Source of the DNA: Pyrenula massariospora
Lineage: Eukaryota; Ascomycota; Eurotiomycetes; Pyrenulales; Pyrenulaceae
DNA length: 64,000 nucleotides
Direction of reading: 5' to 3'
NCBI GenBank assembly: GCA_021030905.1
Contig: JAGFMI010000004.1
Location: 1,612,001-1,676,000 of the forward strand
In this document: in pieces, positions 1 to 12,053 of the stretch
How the letters are laid out: each line of letters begins with the position of its first letter
Numbering within the stretch: the stretch's first letter is position 1
Notes under the pieces: model-generated
Told to the model about the DNA's origin: nothing
Seen by the model: only the letters and a program-made list of their open reading frames with translations
The model's database searches: none
Translations under genes and position numbers: made by a program

Positions 1-415
1 TTTTACCAGATTTGCTCTTCTTAGAGGACGACGAGGCTGTCGATAGTAGTAGAGGGATTCGAGTGGATAGGGATGCGCTGTTCACGTCCCCGTAGCTATC
101 AAGATGTAGGGCCAAGGTTTGCTGTAGGGTCTTGTTGAACGCAGAGAGTGTAGTAAGCGTGCTGCTACTCACGCCAGATGTGCGCAATCGCAGCAGTCGG
201 GATGAGGCCAGCTTTTTGTCGGATATCGAGGGTGGCGTCCATGCAAGGAGCTGCGCGTCGAGCGTGACTGGATTATAGGAAACGCTGGCAAGGCTCGCAG
301 GCTTGAAGCTATCATCAACTGGCTCGTATGATATTTGAGTAGCCTTAGAAGACTGAGAGCGTACGAGGTCAAATGTAGTCGCGAGACCGACGAGCAAGAA
401 CGTGATAAGATGCAT
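1..415 (-). CDS. EMC10: EMC10-like ER membrane protein complex subunit, 3' part missing
   Basis: The reading frame opens at an ATG at 415 and runs without a stop off the left edge, so only the first 138 or so residues are present. The protein starts with a hydrophobic signal-like stretch (residues 1-20, MHLITFLLVGLVATTF), followed by a segment with ASVSYNPVTLDAQLLAWTPP and TLALHLDSYGDVNSASL. That is the layout I associate with fungal EMC10 proteins: a signal peptide, then a luminal beta-rich domain. In that family the transmembrane segment would follow, outside this window. EMC10 is a luminal/membrane part of the ER insertase that helps multi-pass membrane proteins fold. Family assignment is from recalled pattern, not a search; a generic secreted protein is the alternative. 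Its promoter must lie in the 240 bp before the next gene. Confidence 0.55.
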   Translation of the reverse strand, partial: MHLITFLLVGLATTFDLVRSQSSKATQISYEPVDDSFKPASLASVSYNPVTLDAQLLAWTPPSISDKKLASSRLLRLRTSGVSSSTLTTLSAFNKTLQQTLALHLDSYGDVNSASLSTRIPLLLSTASSSSKKSKSGK

Positions 416-655
416 TGTGGCCTTTGTCGCGGTGGCTTGCTGACGATGTGGGTAGTAGAGTACTTCGACCCGTGCTAGAGTCCCCAAGGCGTCGCGCAAT
501 GAGGCATGAAATGTAGAACACACGCAGCTCAGATAGGGCAGGTTGGCCGGCTGCCGCCAAGCTACCCCCGGCTACGTAGAGGTGCAGCACTCGGCAGCAG
601 ATTGCATGAGCAACCTGTCTTGACCGTCGCCTGATGAAGCTTTTTTTTCACATAT

Positions 656-3002
656 CTAAGTTACGGCCAAACTCGCTACTTGTACCTCTAATGGAGACGT
701 ATCGCCATCAAACTTCTTCCGTGCCCCCTTTCCCTTACCCTTGTTCTTCTTCCCACCTCCATCCATCTCCCCTAATGGCGGAGCCTCTTTAATCCATCTT
801 GCAAGGGCTTCCGCCCTCTCTGTGCTGATTGGGTATTCCTTCCCATCTTCCTGTGCCCACCTCTTTGGACCATCTTGTGGACTTTTCCTCCCGTCGGAAG
901 AATGTTCTTGTCCTATGCTTGACTGAGGAAGATGCTTCGCACTGCGTAGATACTCTCTGCGCTGCTCCTCCTCTTCCTCCCTGGCAGCACGAAGCTCTCT
1001 GGCTCGAACGCTTGCTCGAAATGCCTCGTCAGTTTGCACTCGATCGTCGGCCAAAGCGTCCATAATGGCCTCGTGTCGCCTTCTCTCTTCAACCGACATA
1101 CCTCCCTGATTACTACTATCCGTCGTTCCTTCTCCACCATTCTGGCCAGGTAACGGTGCTGGCTGGCAAAGTGTCTCCCAGTTCGCCTGCAAACCAAGCC
1201 AGTTATCTGCTCGGCGAAGGACCTCCATCCAATCTGCACGTGCCGGAGATCGTGCAGCAAGGAATATCGGATATCCGTCGCACACTCGGGCGATACGGGC
1301 GACCATATGAGCGTGCCGTAGATGTTCTTTTGTGGAAGTTTGTACAAGGATGTGGCAAAGGAGCAGCGAATGCAAAGCATCAGTGAGTAGAGGGTGGTAG
1401 GTCACGAATTCATGGACTGGGGAGATTTCGGAAACGACTGAGAGAGTGGTTTTTGTAACAGGTGCAAGGGCGAGACTATCTGAGGGGTAAGGCGGTAGAT
1501 CAGATGGTGGTATCGCAGCAAAGAGGTTTGAGAGAACATGAACTGAGGGAGTGATTGGTGGTAAGGGATTAGCTGGGGGAGAATAGCCATTCATTTGGAT
1601 GACAGTGTCAGCAGGGTGGTCTTTGTTGGAATGTTCAAGGAGACGTCGATCACTGCCTTTGCTTCTTGGCAGGCCATTGGCAATGCTGTTCACTTTGCGG
1701 AAGTAATCTTCCGTCATATCTTTGGGCATATTAGGGCTATATTCAAAATGCGATAGGAAACTGATGTAATCTCGAAGTGCTCTTTTCGCGTAAGTGCGCA
1801 CAAGCTTTCGCGCTTCGAGACCTAGAAGCATAGCAGCAGGCAGCGTTTCTCCCTCGGCGCGCTCGTCGCTTAGCTTCGCCTCTTTTAGTCCGTTCAGTGC
1901 TGTATCAATGTAATCGCACGCTATTGTGAGATAGACGCCGGCTCTATGGAACAGGAGTTGCGCCTCGAGGCTGCTGGGCTCGTCTTGTTCCTCGAGTTTG
2001 ATGTCTGTCCGACCAGGAGTCTTGAGAGGCACAAGTTCTCCAAGAGGTGATGAATCTTCAGTCTTTGAATGCTGGTTATTGTAAAGCCGACATACAGCTA
2101 AGCCTTGAGTGAGGTCTTTAGCAGCTCCAACGAAGTCTTCTTTAAATATCTTAGTCACCGCTCGGGTTCTATATGGCGCCCCTTCAGTTGGTCGTTGAGC
2201 AATGATCGCGTCCAACGGCCGAAGACTGGTACACTCTGCTAGGGCTCTGGATGGTATCTTCTCATGAAAGAAATGCACATATTTCGCATCAGCGTCTCCT
2301 TCGTTCCGTTGCAAAACGTGCTTTGCTACATCTTCCAGAGCAGATGCAGATTGCATAGTTGCGACGCTAGCCGCAATTTCGTCAAGGTGATAGGCATGAG
2401 AAAGCTTCTGTGTTGCGTGTTCCCTCATCCGGTGTTTTCGCTCTCTACTCAATTTAGCATTAGCCCCCCCTCCAGCAATGCCCAGTCCAAGCGCAGCGGC
2501 GCTGCCCCCATGCAGTAGTCCATTGCTTGCGTTCAATGAGTTCGAGAGGGCGGACGATGTTGTTCCATTAGCCGCTCGAACGGCCAGTGTTGTTGAGTCC
2601 TCAACCTGCTGTCGAATCTTTACAAGGTCAAAAAAGACGGCCGGGTCGATTGGGCGTGGTCGAGGGCTTTGGTAATTGTTGTACGCGAGACTCTGGAGGA
2701 TTTCTGGGGGTAGCTGTAGCCAAGGTCCGTGAAATGAAGAGATATATCGCCAGTGCCTGATTGTGTATTAGTCCATAGGAGTTCAATCTGAGCACCATAT
2801 TCAATTTGCGGTACTTATTGCGGCATATGGTTAATGTGGCAGAAGGAAGTGCGCCGGGAGACTCCTCCGAAAGTAATCTCGAAGGGTTCGAGCTGAGCTG
2901 AGCTCCATTGAGATCACTAGACGCCTCAGCTGTTCCGGAGAGCCCATTGACCTGTCTCTCCGGGGTCTCCACAGCTTTTCGAGTCTTAGACTTTTTGGTC
3001 AT
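656..3002 (-). CDS. conserved fungal protein with TPR-like helices, function unknown
   Basis: Two exons, 3002-2815 and 2756-656, give 762 residues. The 58-bp intron (2757-2814) has a GTACCG donor, a CTAAT branch-like site and a CAG acceptor; splicing joins ICRNK to HWRYISSFHGPWLQLPPEIL in frame, which shows that the long second-exon frame is not itself the start of the protein. After a basic, disordered N-terminus (MTKKSKTRK) there is a conserved-looking block (residues about 63-110). Helical stretches resembling tetratricopeptide repeats follow (for example KEDFVGAAKDLTQGLAVCR), then a low-complexity linker, a charged coiled-coil-like segment rich in E and R, and a Lys/Gly-rich tail (GGGKKNKGKGKGARKK). 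I do not recognise a named orthologue. A scaffold or RNA-associated role would be a guess from the basic tail only. Confidence 0.75.
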
Positions 3003-3997
3003 GGTCGGTAGAGTCCTTCTACCTCAACAAACATTTTTTCGAGCTGCTCCTCACAGCACTGCAACTTCCTACCCGACGCGGATGTACCTCCGCAGGACCG
3101 TGCTTGGTAGAACCTCGGTTAAAAGTGGGCTAGATGGCCCTGAACATAATAGATAAATGCTCTATTCGAGATCTGGAAATACAAATGGGCGGGTGGGAAT
3201 AGAAGTAGTCCACTTGGGGATGTTCTAGGTAGAAACTTGGGGTCACACTTCTGGTTTAAATATGGAGTGTTCTGGGAAGTCACCATGCACGTGGATTGGC
3301 AAAGGTCCTATATTTTAGATCCCCTGAAAAGGGCAACTTGGATCCTTCGATTCGTGTGTAGTATAGCACTAAGTGCATGATCGTTGCCAGTGTTCCCTAA
3401 TTCCCAGCCACATCTTAGTGCTACCGCGAGAAAAGTTAGCAAGATAGATTGCTCAGAACTCCGACGGGCTTCTTGATTTTGAACAATATCCTGCCAATGG
3501 ATTAACCGAATGTGAGACTGTTGATCTCGAAGCTGTAAACCCGATTGATCCAAACAGTCAGACCTCTCTTCGCGCCGTGGCTCAGCTCTGGCGTTATGGA
3601 ATCGGCATTCTGAATGACCAAAGTTCTGGAATGGTATGTTCGATGTTTGGGCTACTAGCGCAAATGCATCTTTGTCAGGTACAAGTGAGACAGGAAATCA
3701 TGTGAGAGGTCCATGTCGTGTTGCCCTTACATGCTACCAGTGCCACGCAAAAGCTGCAGCCAGCATAATGCATACTTGGATGGATCAGATAGAATATATC
3801 CTGAGGCGGGTCAAACATATTTGCGGCCCACTATGCTGATGCCCCGTCACTCTCGAGCTTTCATCGCCACGCAGTGAGCGTCAGGCCTTTGTCAACGCAG
3901 AAAAAGCAGGGCGGAATCAGGAGCAAGGGGGAGGGTGATTTGGTCAATGGAATAGAAGAGCACATCCTGATTACGACATGCCCCAAGTACGCTTTAT
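3003..3997. other. intergenic, promoter of the 762-aa gene and 3' flank of PBP1
   Basis: About 1 kb with only short, unconserved reading frames. It must hold the promoter of the gene starting at 3002 and the terminator of PBP1. I see no repeat, RNA gene or clear motif. Confidence 0.5.
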
Positions 3998-6900
3998 TCA
4001 CTTTGCGTCCTCATGTCCTTCGCCAGTATAAGCAGCCGGGCCAGTTGGCGGAGGCCCTTGTTGTGGCACATTCTGAGGAGGCTTTTGAGACATGTTCCCA
4101 TAGCCGCCACTTGGTGCACGATGAGGTTGAGGTGGGTAGGCATGAGGTTGGAGCGGACTTGATGAATAACTCTGGCTTTGATGTGGGTAAGTTGGACGCA
4201 TAGCAGGCACTGAAAGGTTAGCACTACCTCAAGTTCTGGGAAACGAAAACCTACTATGGCCTTGCTGCGTACCATAAACTGGCTGGCCATACGACATATG
4301 TTGTGGATGGTGGCCTTGCTGTGAGCCCTGGTGCATCATGATTGGTGCACCACGGCTTGGGGAAGGATATCCATTTGGTTGTGACATGTGCGGATACGCG
4401 TGGCCAGGGCTGGGTGAATACATTGCTTGTGGATATTGCTGCGGCATGTTCATAAAAGGTCCGTTTGAGGCTTGTTGAACCATCATTGGTGCGGTAGCAA
4501 CCTGTCCCGGCTGGCCATGCATGAATTGACCCCCGCCAGGGTACTGCATACGAGGGATCTGCTGAGGAGCCCCTGGTGGAGCGTAGAATTGTGGCATAGG
4601 TTGAGCATAAAGCTGAGCTTGATGACCCATTGGAGAGGGGAAGACCATAGGGCTTTGTTGCAATCGAGGGGATGGGTAAACGTGAGGGGGGCCAGCTTGC
4701 ATGGCCATGCGGTGATGGTCATCGAAATGAGGCTGGGAATGTTGATTGTGCATACCATGTGGGGTTTGCTGTGGAACCTGCATATGAGAGTGATGGTTTC
4801 CATTCTGAAGGTGATAGGGTAATTGGTGTGCATGCGGCATTTGCGACGCTGGTGTAGAATGGCTTGACGCTGCTGGCGAGATAGTTGGAATCCGCTCACG
4901 CTGGTCTCTGTCAAAGACCTCTGCGTAAGTTTTCCCTTTGTTCTCCTCGCGCACGATGTCATCCCAAATTGGAGGTGTGCGATATGCCTGAGGGATGCCT
5001 CCGTTGAATGAAAATTCTTTCTGCTTGTTTTGCGCCTCGATATCTTTCTTCATACGCTTAATCGGGGTAAATGCGGTGGCAAGGGACGGGCGTTCAGATG
5101 TAGGAAGAAGTTTGCGAGACCCAAAAAATGCCGTAGGAGTTTGAGCACGTGAGATAGAGCGCGTGCGAGCCACTGACTGTGGGCTAGAGGTCCGTGTGCT
5201 AGCTACACCAGGATTGAAAGACGATGCAGCCGGGTTTGGTTTGAATGCCGCCGCACCAGCATTGAATTTGGAAGAGATGGCCGACGTCGGGGTTTGGACG
5301 GCACTGTGACGCTGAGGGCTAGAAAATCCCGAGTTGTCAACCATAACGGGCGGCGGGACGCGCATCTCTTGAATCGGGATCGGCGCCGTAACATTCGTTA
5401 CCATTCCCATACCGGCCTTGCGTTCTTGCTGAATACTCGTGAGACGATGGCTGAGGAGGTGGGAATTCCTGCCGGTGTGCATGCCCTGGTTCTGCGATGG
5501 CTTGTCTCCTCGGCCGACATAAGGACCGGTTGGAGCAAAAGCTTGCCGACCGCGAGAAAAGTTTTGCCGGTCCACCGGAGAAGAAACTCCAGGCTCAGGT
5601 TTTGGTCCAACAGGTGCCGCCAATGGGGCTCGAGGGTCGGACGCCTTTGGTTGCGAGGGTGTGTTTCCGGCGCTGTTAAGCTTCTCCTCCCTCTGTCTAT
5701 TGGCTTTTTCCACTATTTCTTCTTGTTTGCCTGGGTCTTTGGCGAGTATGGGAACCAAGTCCTTCGGGACAGGTGTATCCAACTTGAAGTTCTTCGAGAA
5801 CTTCTTCAAGTCCGCTATCCTAGCCATCTTGTCGTTGCTGGCTTGAACGCGACGGCGTTCGTGTATCTTAGCCTTCTCCTGCTTTGCAAACGCTCGGAAT
5901 TGATCCAAGACTTCAGTTTCAACGCCGTCTGTAGCATTCTGGGCTTCACCTGCCTTTCGCTGGGGCGACACAGATGCACTGCCCGTCTTTGTCTCTTCCG
6001 ACGTACCATTCTTTGGCGGTATAGAAAGCGAGGATGTGTCAAGTTCTTTTTGAGGAATGGCCTGCGTCTGATGTTTGGTATCCGCAGGTATTGTCTTATT
6101 TAAACCTTCGGCGCTTGGCTGCGCTTTAAGCTTTGCATCGGGACGTGACATTTGAGCTGAAATTATGGCGGGGTCGACAGGAACACCATAGCCCGTTGGC
6201 TGACCTGTGGGTGCTCTTCGTGCAGGAGGAGTGTATTTGTTGCTTTGCCCAGATTGTAAAGGCGGAAATTCATCGTGTCGGACGCCACTGTATTTTGCCT
6301 CCTCATCTTCTCCTTCGTATTCGAGAGATTGACCCCGTTCTTCTCTGAGGTGCGAATTGGTGGTCGTAGAACCCTCGATCTCGCGGGCTATTCTCGCGGC
6401 ATCTGCCTCTCGTTGCCTATAGGAAGGGTTAGATCGATCGATTCGTGTTGTATAAATCTCCTCATCATAGGTGCTCTCGGCCCCGAAAAGCGTTTTGTTG
6501 GTTTCAAATTGATCCCACTCCCGCGCACCGCCCGATTCAAGTGATAGATCCACCTCCGTTGCCGAATCTGAAATCCAAGGCTGTAGAGCACGCTCGGCTT
6601 TGTTCGCATTGCCCGAAATTTCGGTATCAGTTCGGAACGAGGACGCGTTTCCTACAGCGATCAGACACGTCTCTAACGGTAACGCACATCTACTCACCAT
6701 TTGCAGCTCGCATTGGCTCTGGTGGAGTGACATTGGGAACAGCGATGTCCGCGACATCCTTTAGGTCGATTGTCCATATAAAATCAGGGGGTGAGCCTGT
6801 TTGCGTCGTATCAGAATTGTTAGGGACACCATTGGCCTGTTCCCCGTTGGACGAGTGAATGAGCTTGGTCATCTTTAGAGTTACGAAAGCATCATGCGAT

Positions 6901-7521
6901 TCTAGCGTGGACGCCGAAAAGATACCCTCAAACTTGTTGCCATCCTTAGCAGTCACAATAGTTCGAAGACCCTGAGGAAAGCATGAGCGGCGGGAAGATG
7001 CCTTTCTGGTGCTTCACTCACAATAAAACATCCAAAGCCATACTTCAAGCGGTCATGCGCATGTCTGTCTGCAGTATTTGTTTCTTTAGGGACCACTTTA
7101 GGTATCTGGTTTTTATTTGGAGCATTCCCGAACCCGTTCGGCTGGCTGTTCCCAGAGCTCTTTTGAATCGAGGGGTTGACATTAGCCGACCAGGCTTTTT
7201 GAGACATGTTGGACCGCCTGCTCGAAAACATTGTCAGCAAGTTTCCAAAAGGGTCCGGTGATGGGAGTTGCCAGAATCTTGTCAGCACGGCCAGGCTCGT
7301 AATAGAGCGCAGACAGAGTTATGCCGACAGTGCGAGGCAAGAGAGGATCGATTGGCTTGTCAAGGTCACATCTACGTGATGTTCCAATGTGCGTAGTGTT
7401 GAAGCACTTACCCAGGTTTCACCGCTGGCTTACCCGCACCACTTGGGGCACTGGGGCTGTTCAGTCCATTGCTGGAGGTGGTAGTCCCTCCAACGGCACC
7501 ACCGCTGGCGGTCGATGCCAT
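3998..7521 (-). CDS. PBP1: PBP1, ataxin-2 homologue (poly(A)-binding protein-binding protein)
   Basis: Five exons (7521-7412, 7217-7022, 6971-6698, 6651-4255, 4209-3998) encode 1062 residues. The introns are 194, 50, 46 and 45 bp. Order of domains: Ser/Gly-rich N-terminus; Lsm fold at about residues 97-190 (GLRTIVTAKDGNKFEGIFSA is its first strand pair); LsmAD at about 205-300; a long disordered region; a PAM2-like motif near 652 (SKFNAGAAAFKP) that should contact the MLLE domain of poly(A)-binding protein; and a Gln/Pro/His/Met-rich, prion-like C-terminal third. The family acts in mRNA polyadenylation control, stress granules and TORC1 restraint in the cytoplasm. The last intron (GTAGGT donor, GCTAAC branch) adds a 70-residue Pro-rich end. 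The first exon carries only a short disordered segment, so its exact start is the least certain part. Confidence 0.9.
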
Positions 7522-8433
7522 TGTATGGAGGTATGTCCTGGAAATGGGTGCGGTGTCGCAACGTTACACGACGGACAGATCGGAACACAAGACGTGGATT
7601 GATGAAGGTGGCCCCAGGAATTGGTCCTGGCGCAAGGAAATGTCCACACCGCACCTCCTCAGCGATTCTGGGAAAGGTGGGAGGGGAGGAGGAGGACGAC
7701 GAAGAAGAGGAAGAGGAAGAAGGGGTGGTCGAGGGAAGGAGAGAAGCTGGCGGAGGAAATGTGCAGGTGCGTTGGCTTTGGGGGAGGAGAGGTTTGGGAC
7801 TTGGAGTAGCGGCCGCCGCGAGGTTCTGTCTGGAAAACCAGCTAACGATGTAGCGTCGGCAGCTAACTCCCGCTAATCTGCTTCGGGCGCTTCCCTTCAA
7901 GACTCTGGGGGAGAAACAGCGGACCGCACCACGGCGGACTGCAAAGGGCACGGTGCGCGCGAGCCACGGTCGTCGGCAAAGGACGCTGGTGCTGGGTGAA
8001 GGCGGTTGGGGCAAGTGGATAAAAACCCGGTGGGACGAGGATAGACGGGGAACCAGGTTACGGCAGCACTGAGGATGTTCAATCGACTTCAGACAGCGGA
8101 TAGCAGAAGCTTTGACCCCCCCAACTGCGCGCCCAGCCACAACCCTCCGACTCTCCGAACTCCGACCTCGCTCTAGTTAGAGGACAACCTCACAGATCTA
8201 GGTAGGTAGGTTCGAGATAACAATAAAACATTATCATTGACTATAATCTGGCTTGATGAAATCGAGTTCCGCGATGCTGCAGATTCCTAGTATCACGCTA
8301 TGCAAAAATATCCCCCCCAGGTGGATCCGGAAAGAACATGTCAAGGCCCAAGACGAGACACCGGCGACAGGAGAATGCTGGACAGGTGGAAATTGTCCTT
8401 CTAACTCAACGTCTACAGATTGCTTCTCTTAGT
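7522..8433. other. PBP1 promoter/leader region and BUD6 3' flank
   Basis: The stretch between the PBP1 start codon and the BUD6 stop codon. On the PBP1 sense strand the first 250 bases are strongly pyrimidine-rich, as in many fungal leaders. Long frames crossing it on either strand are low-complexity and not convincing. Confidence 0.5.
7676..7745. repeat. polypurine (GGA/GAA/GAC) low-complexity tract
   Basis: About 70 bases made almost only of A and G on the + strand, dominated by imperfect GAG/GAA/GAC triplets. It lies about 155-225 bp upstream of the PBP1 start, so on the PBP1 sense strand it is a polypyrimidine tract, probably in the core promoter or 5' leader. It produces long but spurious reading frames rich in E/R/G on + and S/P on -. 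Confidence 0.7.
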
Positions 8434-11400
8434 TCAAGAGCCGGAGAAGATATTGGGAATCCACGAGGATCTTTTGGTCGGCGAGGCATTAGATCCTGTA
8501 TCAGGTTGTTGAGCATGACAGAGAAAACTATGAAGCGGGAGGCAGCGTACCAGTAGATTCTGTAGGTTGGTCGTTGGAGTTCGGCTCCCGATTAACTGTG
8601 GTCTGCACTTCTTCGTCTCCAGCAGCTATCTCTTCTCCCGATGCCGCGCTGTCAGGTTCAACATCATTTGCAACTTCCTCTGCTGCAGCGGCTTCGCTTG
8701 GAGGGGCTACAGCAGCCTGTCGCTCCCTTTCTTCCATAGCGGCCCTCCGTTGAGCCATGAACTCCCAATTCTCCTTCCTAGCGCGCTCATCTTTAACTTT
8801 GCGAAGCCGCTCAATCTCGTCTGCTCCGCCGGTCTTCTTCAACTTTCCTTCTTCGACGAAATTGGCAACTTCTCGCTGGAACTCGCCTCCCCTCCGGCTC
8901 TCGAGTTCCTTCTGCCTTGCTTTTTCAGCGCGCTCAATTGCCTCGAGACGGTTTTCATGATTTGGCTGAAGAGCACGAACTTCGCCAAGAACGCCGTCCT
9001 TAGCCATTTGAGGATCAACATCCGTATCCACTGGGAGACTGCGGGACGCGGTTCGCATGCCGAGGGTAGGGCCATTCTGCAGGTTTTGTTGCCTGGTTGC
9101 CTCCTCGACTAGATGGAACACATCAGTCACATCTTTGAGGTCGCCTGTAAGGTCTGCCATAAGTTCCTCTTGTTGGGTTAGCTCATCACGCTCTTGGCAT
9201 ACAACGTTGAGCTCTTTCTCCCAAATCTTTGTCCAGATAGGTTTCTCGCGCTTGATGTACTCTTTCATTTTCCCCAATTCTTTCACCAGAGCGCTGATGT
9301 CCTTACTTGTATCTTCAAGCTGTCGAGGCAGCGGCCGAACTCCACGCGTTACCACGTCTTTGCGCAAATCTTCAACCAGGTCTGTCATGTCGTCCACACG
9401 ATTTAACAAAGCCTCAGATTCCTTGGCCAGGGCTTTCTTCCCGTTGTTGACATGAGCTCGACCAGCGTCCCCCTCAAAGGTAGGTAAGGCAGCAATCTTA
9501 GCAACGCTTTTGATGTTGGCTCCCTTCGCTCTTATCGATTCCATGGATGAGGCGAAATCAGAAGACATGCTCGAATAAGATTGTCGCAGGACTGCAATAT
9601 CCCTTCTCAAGTTCTGAAGTTCGGTCACGGTATTAGGCGAAGACCCTACGCGAGCGGTCCTAGATTTCCCAGGAACGAAGCGCGGAGGATTCACCTGTGT
9701 AGAGGGTGAAGCTGCAATACGAGCCATGTCTTTTGATGCTTCGAGTTGTCGATCCGAGAACCTTTGCATCATAGCGCCTTGATCATCCAACACACCCCGT
9801 ACTCCTTCGACAAGTCGACGTACATTGTCTAATCCATCATCAAAATGCTTCTTAACTTCATCAAGAACCTCTACGTTCAATACCAGAACAGATCTGTCTT
9901 TAACATCGGTCAAATCTTCAAGTTCGTGTCGGACTCCAGAGACAGGGTCTTGAATGTATATCTCTGGTAGGTCCGCTCCATTGTTCTGCGTGTTCCATGC
10001 GAACTTTTCAATGAATGCTAGTTGTAGTCGGGCAATGGTTAGTCCTTCATAGCCGTCGGTCAGGATGAATTTCTTAATCTTGCTCTTATACTGTAGGAAA
10101 AGTGTGAGCTCTTTTCCTGGCGGCGGTGAATCTTCTGGCGTGAACTGTTGTAAGCGAGGTGGCGACCTTGCTCTGGTAGATTCTGATGTCTCAGAAGGGA
10201 ACTGTCGGGCTTTATCACTGATTTCATCTCTACCTCGTCTGCGAGATTGCTTTCGTGAAAGAGCCCGCCGTATAGAGCCATCAGGAGAGGGGAGAATTTG
10301 CGGATCCGTACTTGGAGGTCCAGTCAAGGTCGGACCAAGCTCTGGTAAATCTCTAAATTCACGAGCTATGGGAGGTGAGTACTTGTCCTCGGGAGTTTTC
10401 GCTGTGGGGCTGTCGTCAGCCAGAGCCTCTACCGGAGCGGGAATGTGAGGCGGTTCAAGGTCGTCTGTTGTCTCCTCGGAGATCGTCTGTGAAACCTGTG
10501 TATGCCTGGTAGGGGACGAGTCGCTGACTCGGCTTGTGGGCCGTTGCCGACTATACCTTACAGACCCCCGTGATTGGACAGCTTTCATTGATTCCCGCAC
10601 ATCTCGTCCCCTATTAGGAACAGGAGAATTCTGCGCCGGTGGTAAAACAGGCATGCCAGTCGGTGAGGCTCCAAGGTGTTTCGATATCTGATATGCTGAG
10701 AACCTGCGCGATGCCCTGCGTTCTAGATCTCCACCGCGTTGCAAGGCAGCCAATGCATCCTGCTGTTTTGGGGGTGGAGGGGGTGGCGGAAAGCCTGAGG
10801 GTGTGGTAATTGGAGGCTGAGGCTTGTCTTGAGGCTCCTGGATCTCCGGAGGAAGGACTGGGATGTTTTGCATTGTACCACTCGATAAGGAAGAGGAAGA
10901 GGTAGACTGAGTGGAAGTCTTCTGACTATCTCTTCGCGGTGGCCTTTCAGATGGGGTAGCGCGGCCAGTGGGACCAGGAGCAGAAGTAGACCTTGCCATC
11001 GATCCATCTTCGGCACCGGTAGGTGTGTTTCTTTCATACCGTGCACTCTGTCCTCTGCTAGGTTGAGGCTGCTCTGTAGTCGCATTTTCAAGCATCTGCG
11101 TAACGCCAGATTCCGAGCTTGCCAGCGTGCTCGTACTTGGCTGTCTCCCGGGCGGTGCGGCGCTGCCAGGCCGTGGGTCCTTGCTGGACCTATTCCTTAG
11201 TTTCGCCTGTTTGCGCTTGAGCCCGTGGAGGAGATTTATGATGATATCGCGTATTCGAGGGAGAAAGCGATCCAAGCTTTGGGGAGACGCTGCTTGACTG
11301 AGCGTGTCTTCAAGTATATTTCGAAGCAGGTCGGGAACAGGGCCGAGATCCGCGGTCTCAACGCCAATAGAGCTGAAGGCGCGACAGGCCAAGTTAAATT

Positions 11401-11776
11401 CATATCCAAGGCGGACATAGACATCCGAGACCTCCTCTTCCGTAGCTTGTTTTCGAGACCATTGTGTGAGAGTCTCGAGTAATTGTTTCGTTGCGACTAA
11501 GAGGTGCGTTACGCTTTTCTCGATTTGCGAAATCTGTTTATCTTGCTACAGGTGCCGCATCAGCCCTGTGGTAAACAACAACATCTCTAATAACATTTTC
11601 TAACGTACCGGGATTGTTTTCGACATCTGTGGTTTGGTAGACGCAGACGAAGCTCGTGGACCGGCATCTGTAGCTGGATTGTAAACTCTTGATGTCTGTT
11701 GAGAGACGCTTGGGTCACCTTCGTCGGCCGGGGATCGTCTTTGTGATGAGCGCTGCGGTCCGGACACAGCCTGCAT
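8434..11776 (-). CDS. BUD6: BUD6/AIP3, actin-interacting polarity factor
   Basis: Three exons (11776-11609, 11533-8551, 8495-8434) give 1070 residues. Intron 1 (75 bp) joins KTIP to ISQIEKSVTHLLVATKQLL, restoring the family's N-terminal helical region that ends in EFNLACRAFSSIGVETADLG. Intron 2 (55 bp) exchanges an ORF end for a 20-residue tail finishing in SSWIPNIFSGS. A long Ser/Pro-rich disordered middle is followed by the AIP3 domain from about residue 495 (LTLFLQYKSKIKKFILTDGY...), with long coiled coils (VEDLRKDV..., KEYIKREKPIWTKIWEKEL) and a charged helical end. BUD6 is a polarisome component and formin cofactor that binds actin monomers and stimulates nucleation at growth tips and septa. 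The ATG at 11776 is the first in frame in exon 1. Confidence 0.92.
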
Positions 11777-12053
11777 CTTGGTATCAGGAAATCAGGCTCT
11801 CGCCTCGGAGCCACATACCGTCTCGGAATGGGCGTCGTCAATGCTCACTGCAAATCCAGCGAGGTCAAAGCTCAACTTCTTTCACATAGTTCCAGGCGGC
11901 GAGCGGCCAAATTTAGCGCCGCTTGGCATAGCTAACCGTGACAGCATAATGATATGCTAGGGAGTCTTTCTTCTTAGCTACACATTAATCCTCGTTCGAT
12001 GTCCAAACTAGTTTTCTGAATCTACAAGCATTTTTAAAAATACAAGGAATCTC

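Noticed and set aside
5294-6103. 269-codon + strand frame
   Set aside because: Antisense shadow of the PBP1 coding exon.
7430-8140. Long frames on both strands (up to 236 codons)
   Set aside because: They are produced by the purine/pyrimidine tract; only the first PBP1 exon (7521-7412) is supported here.
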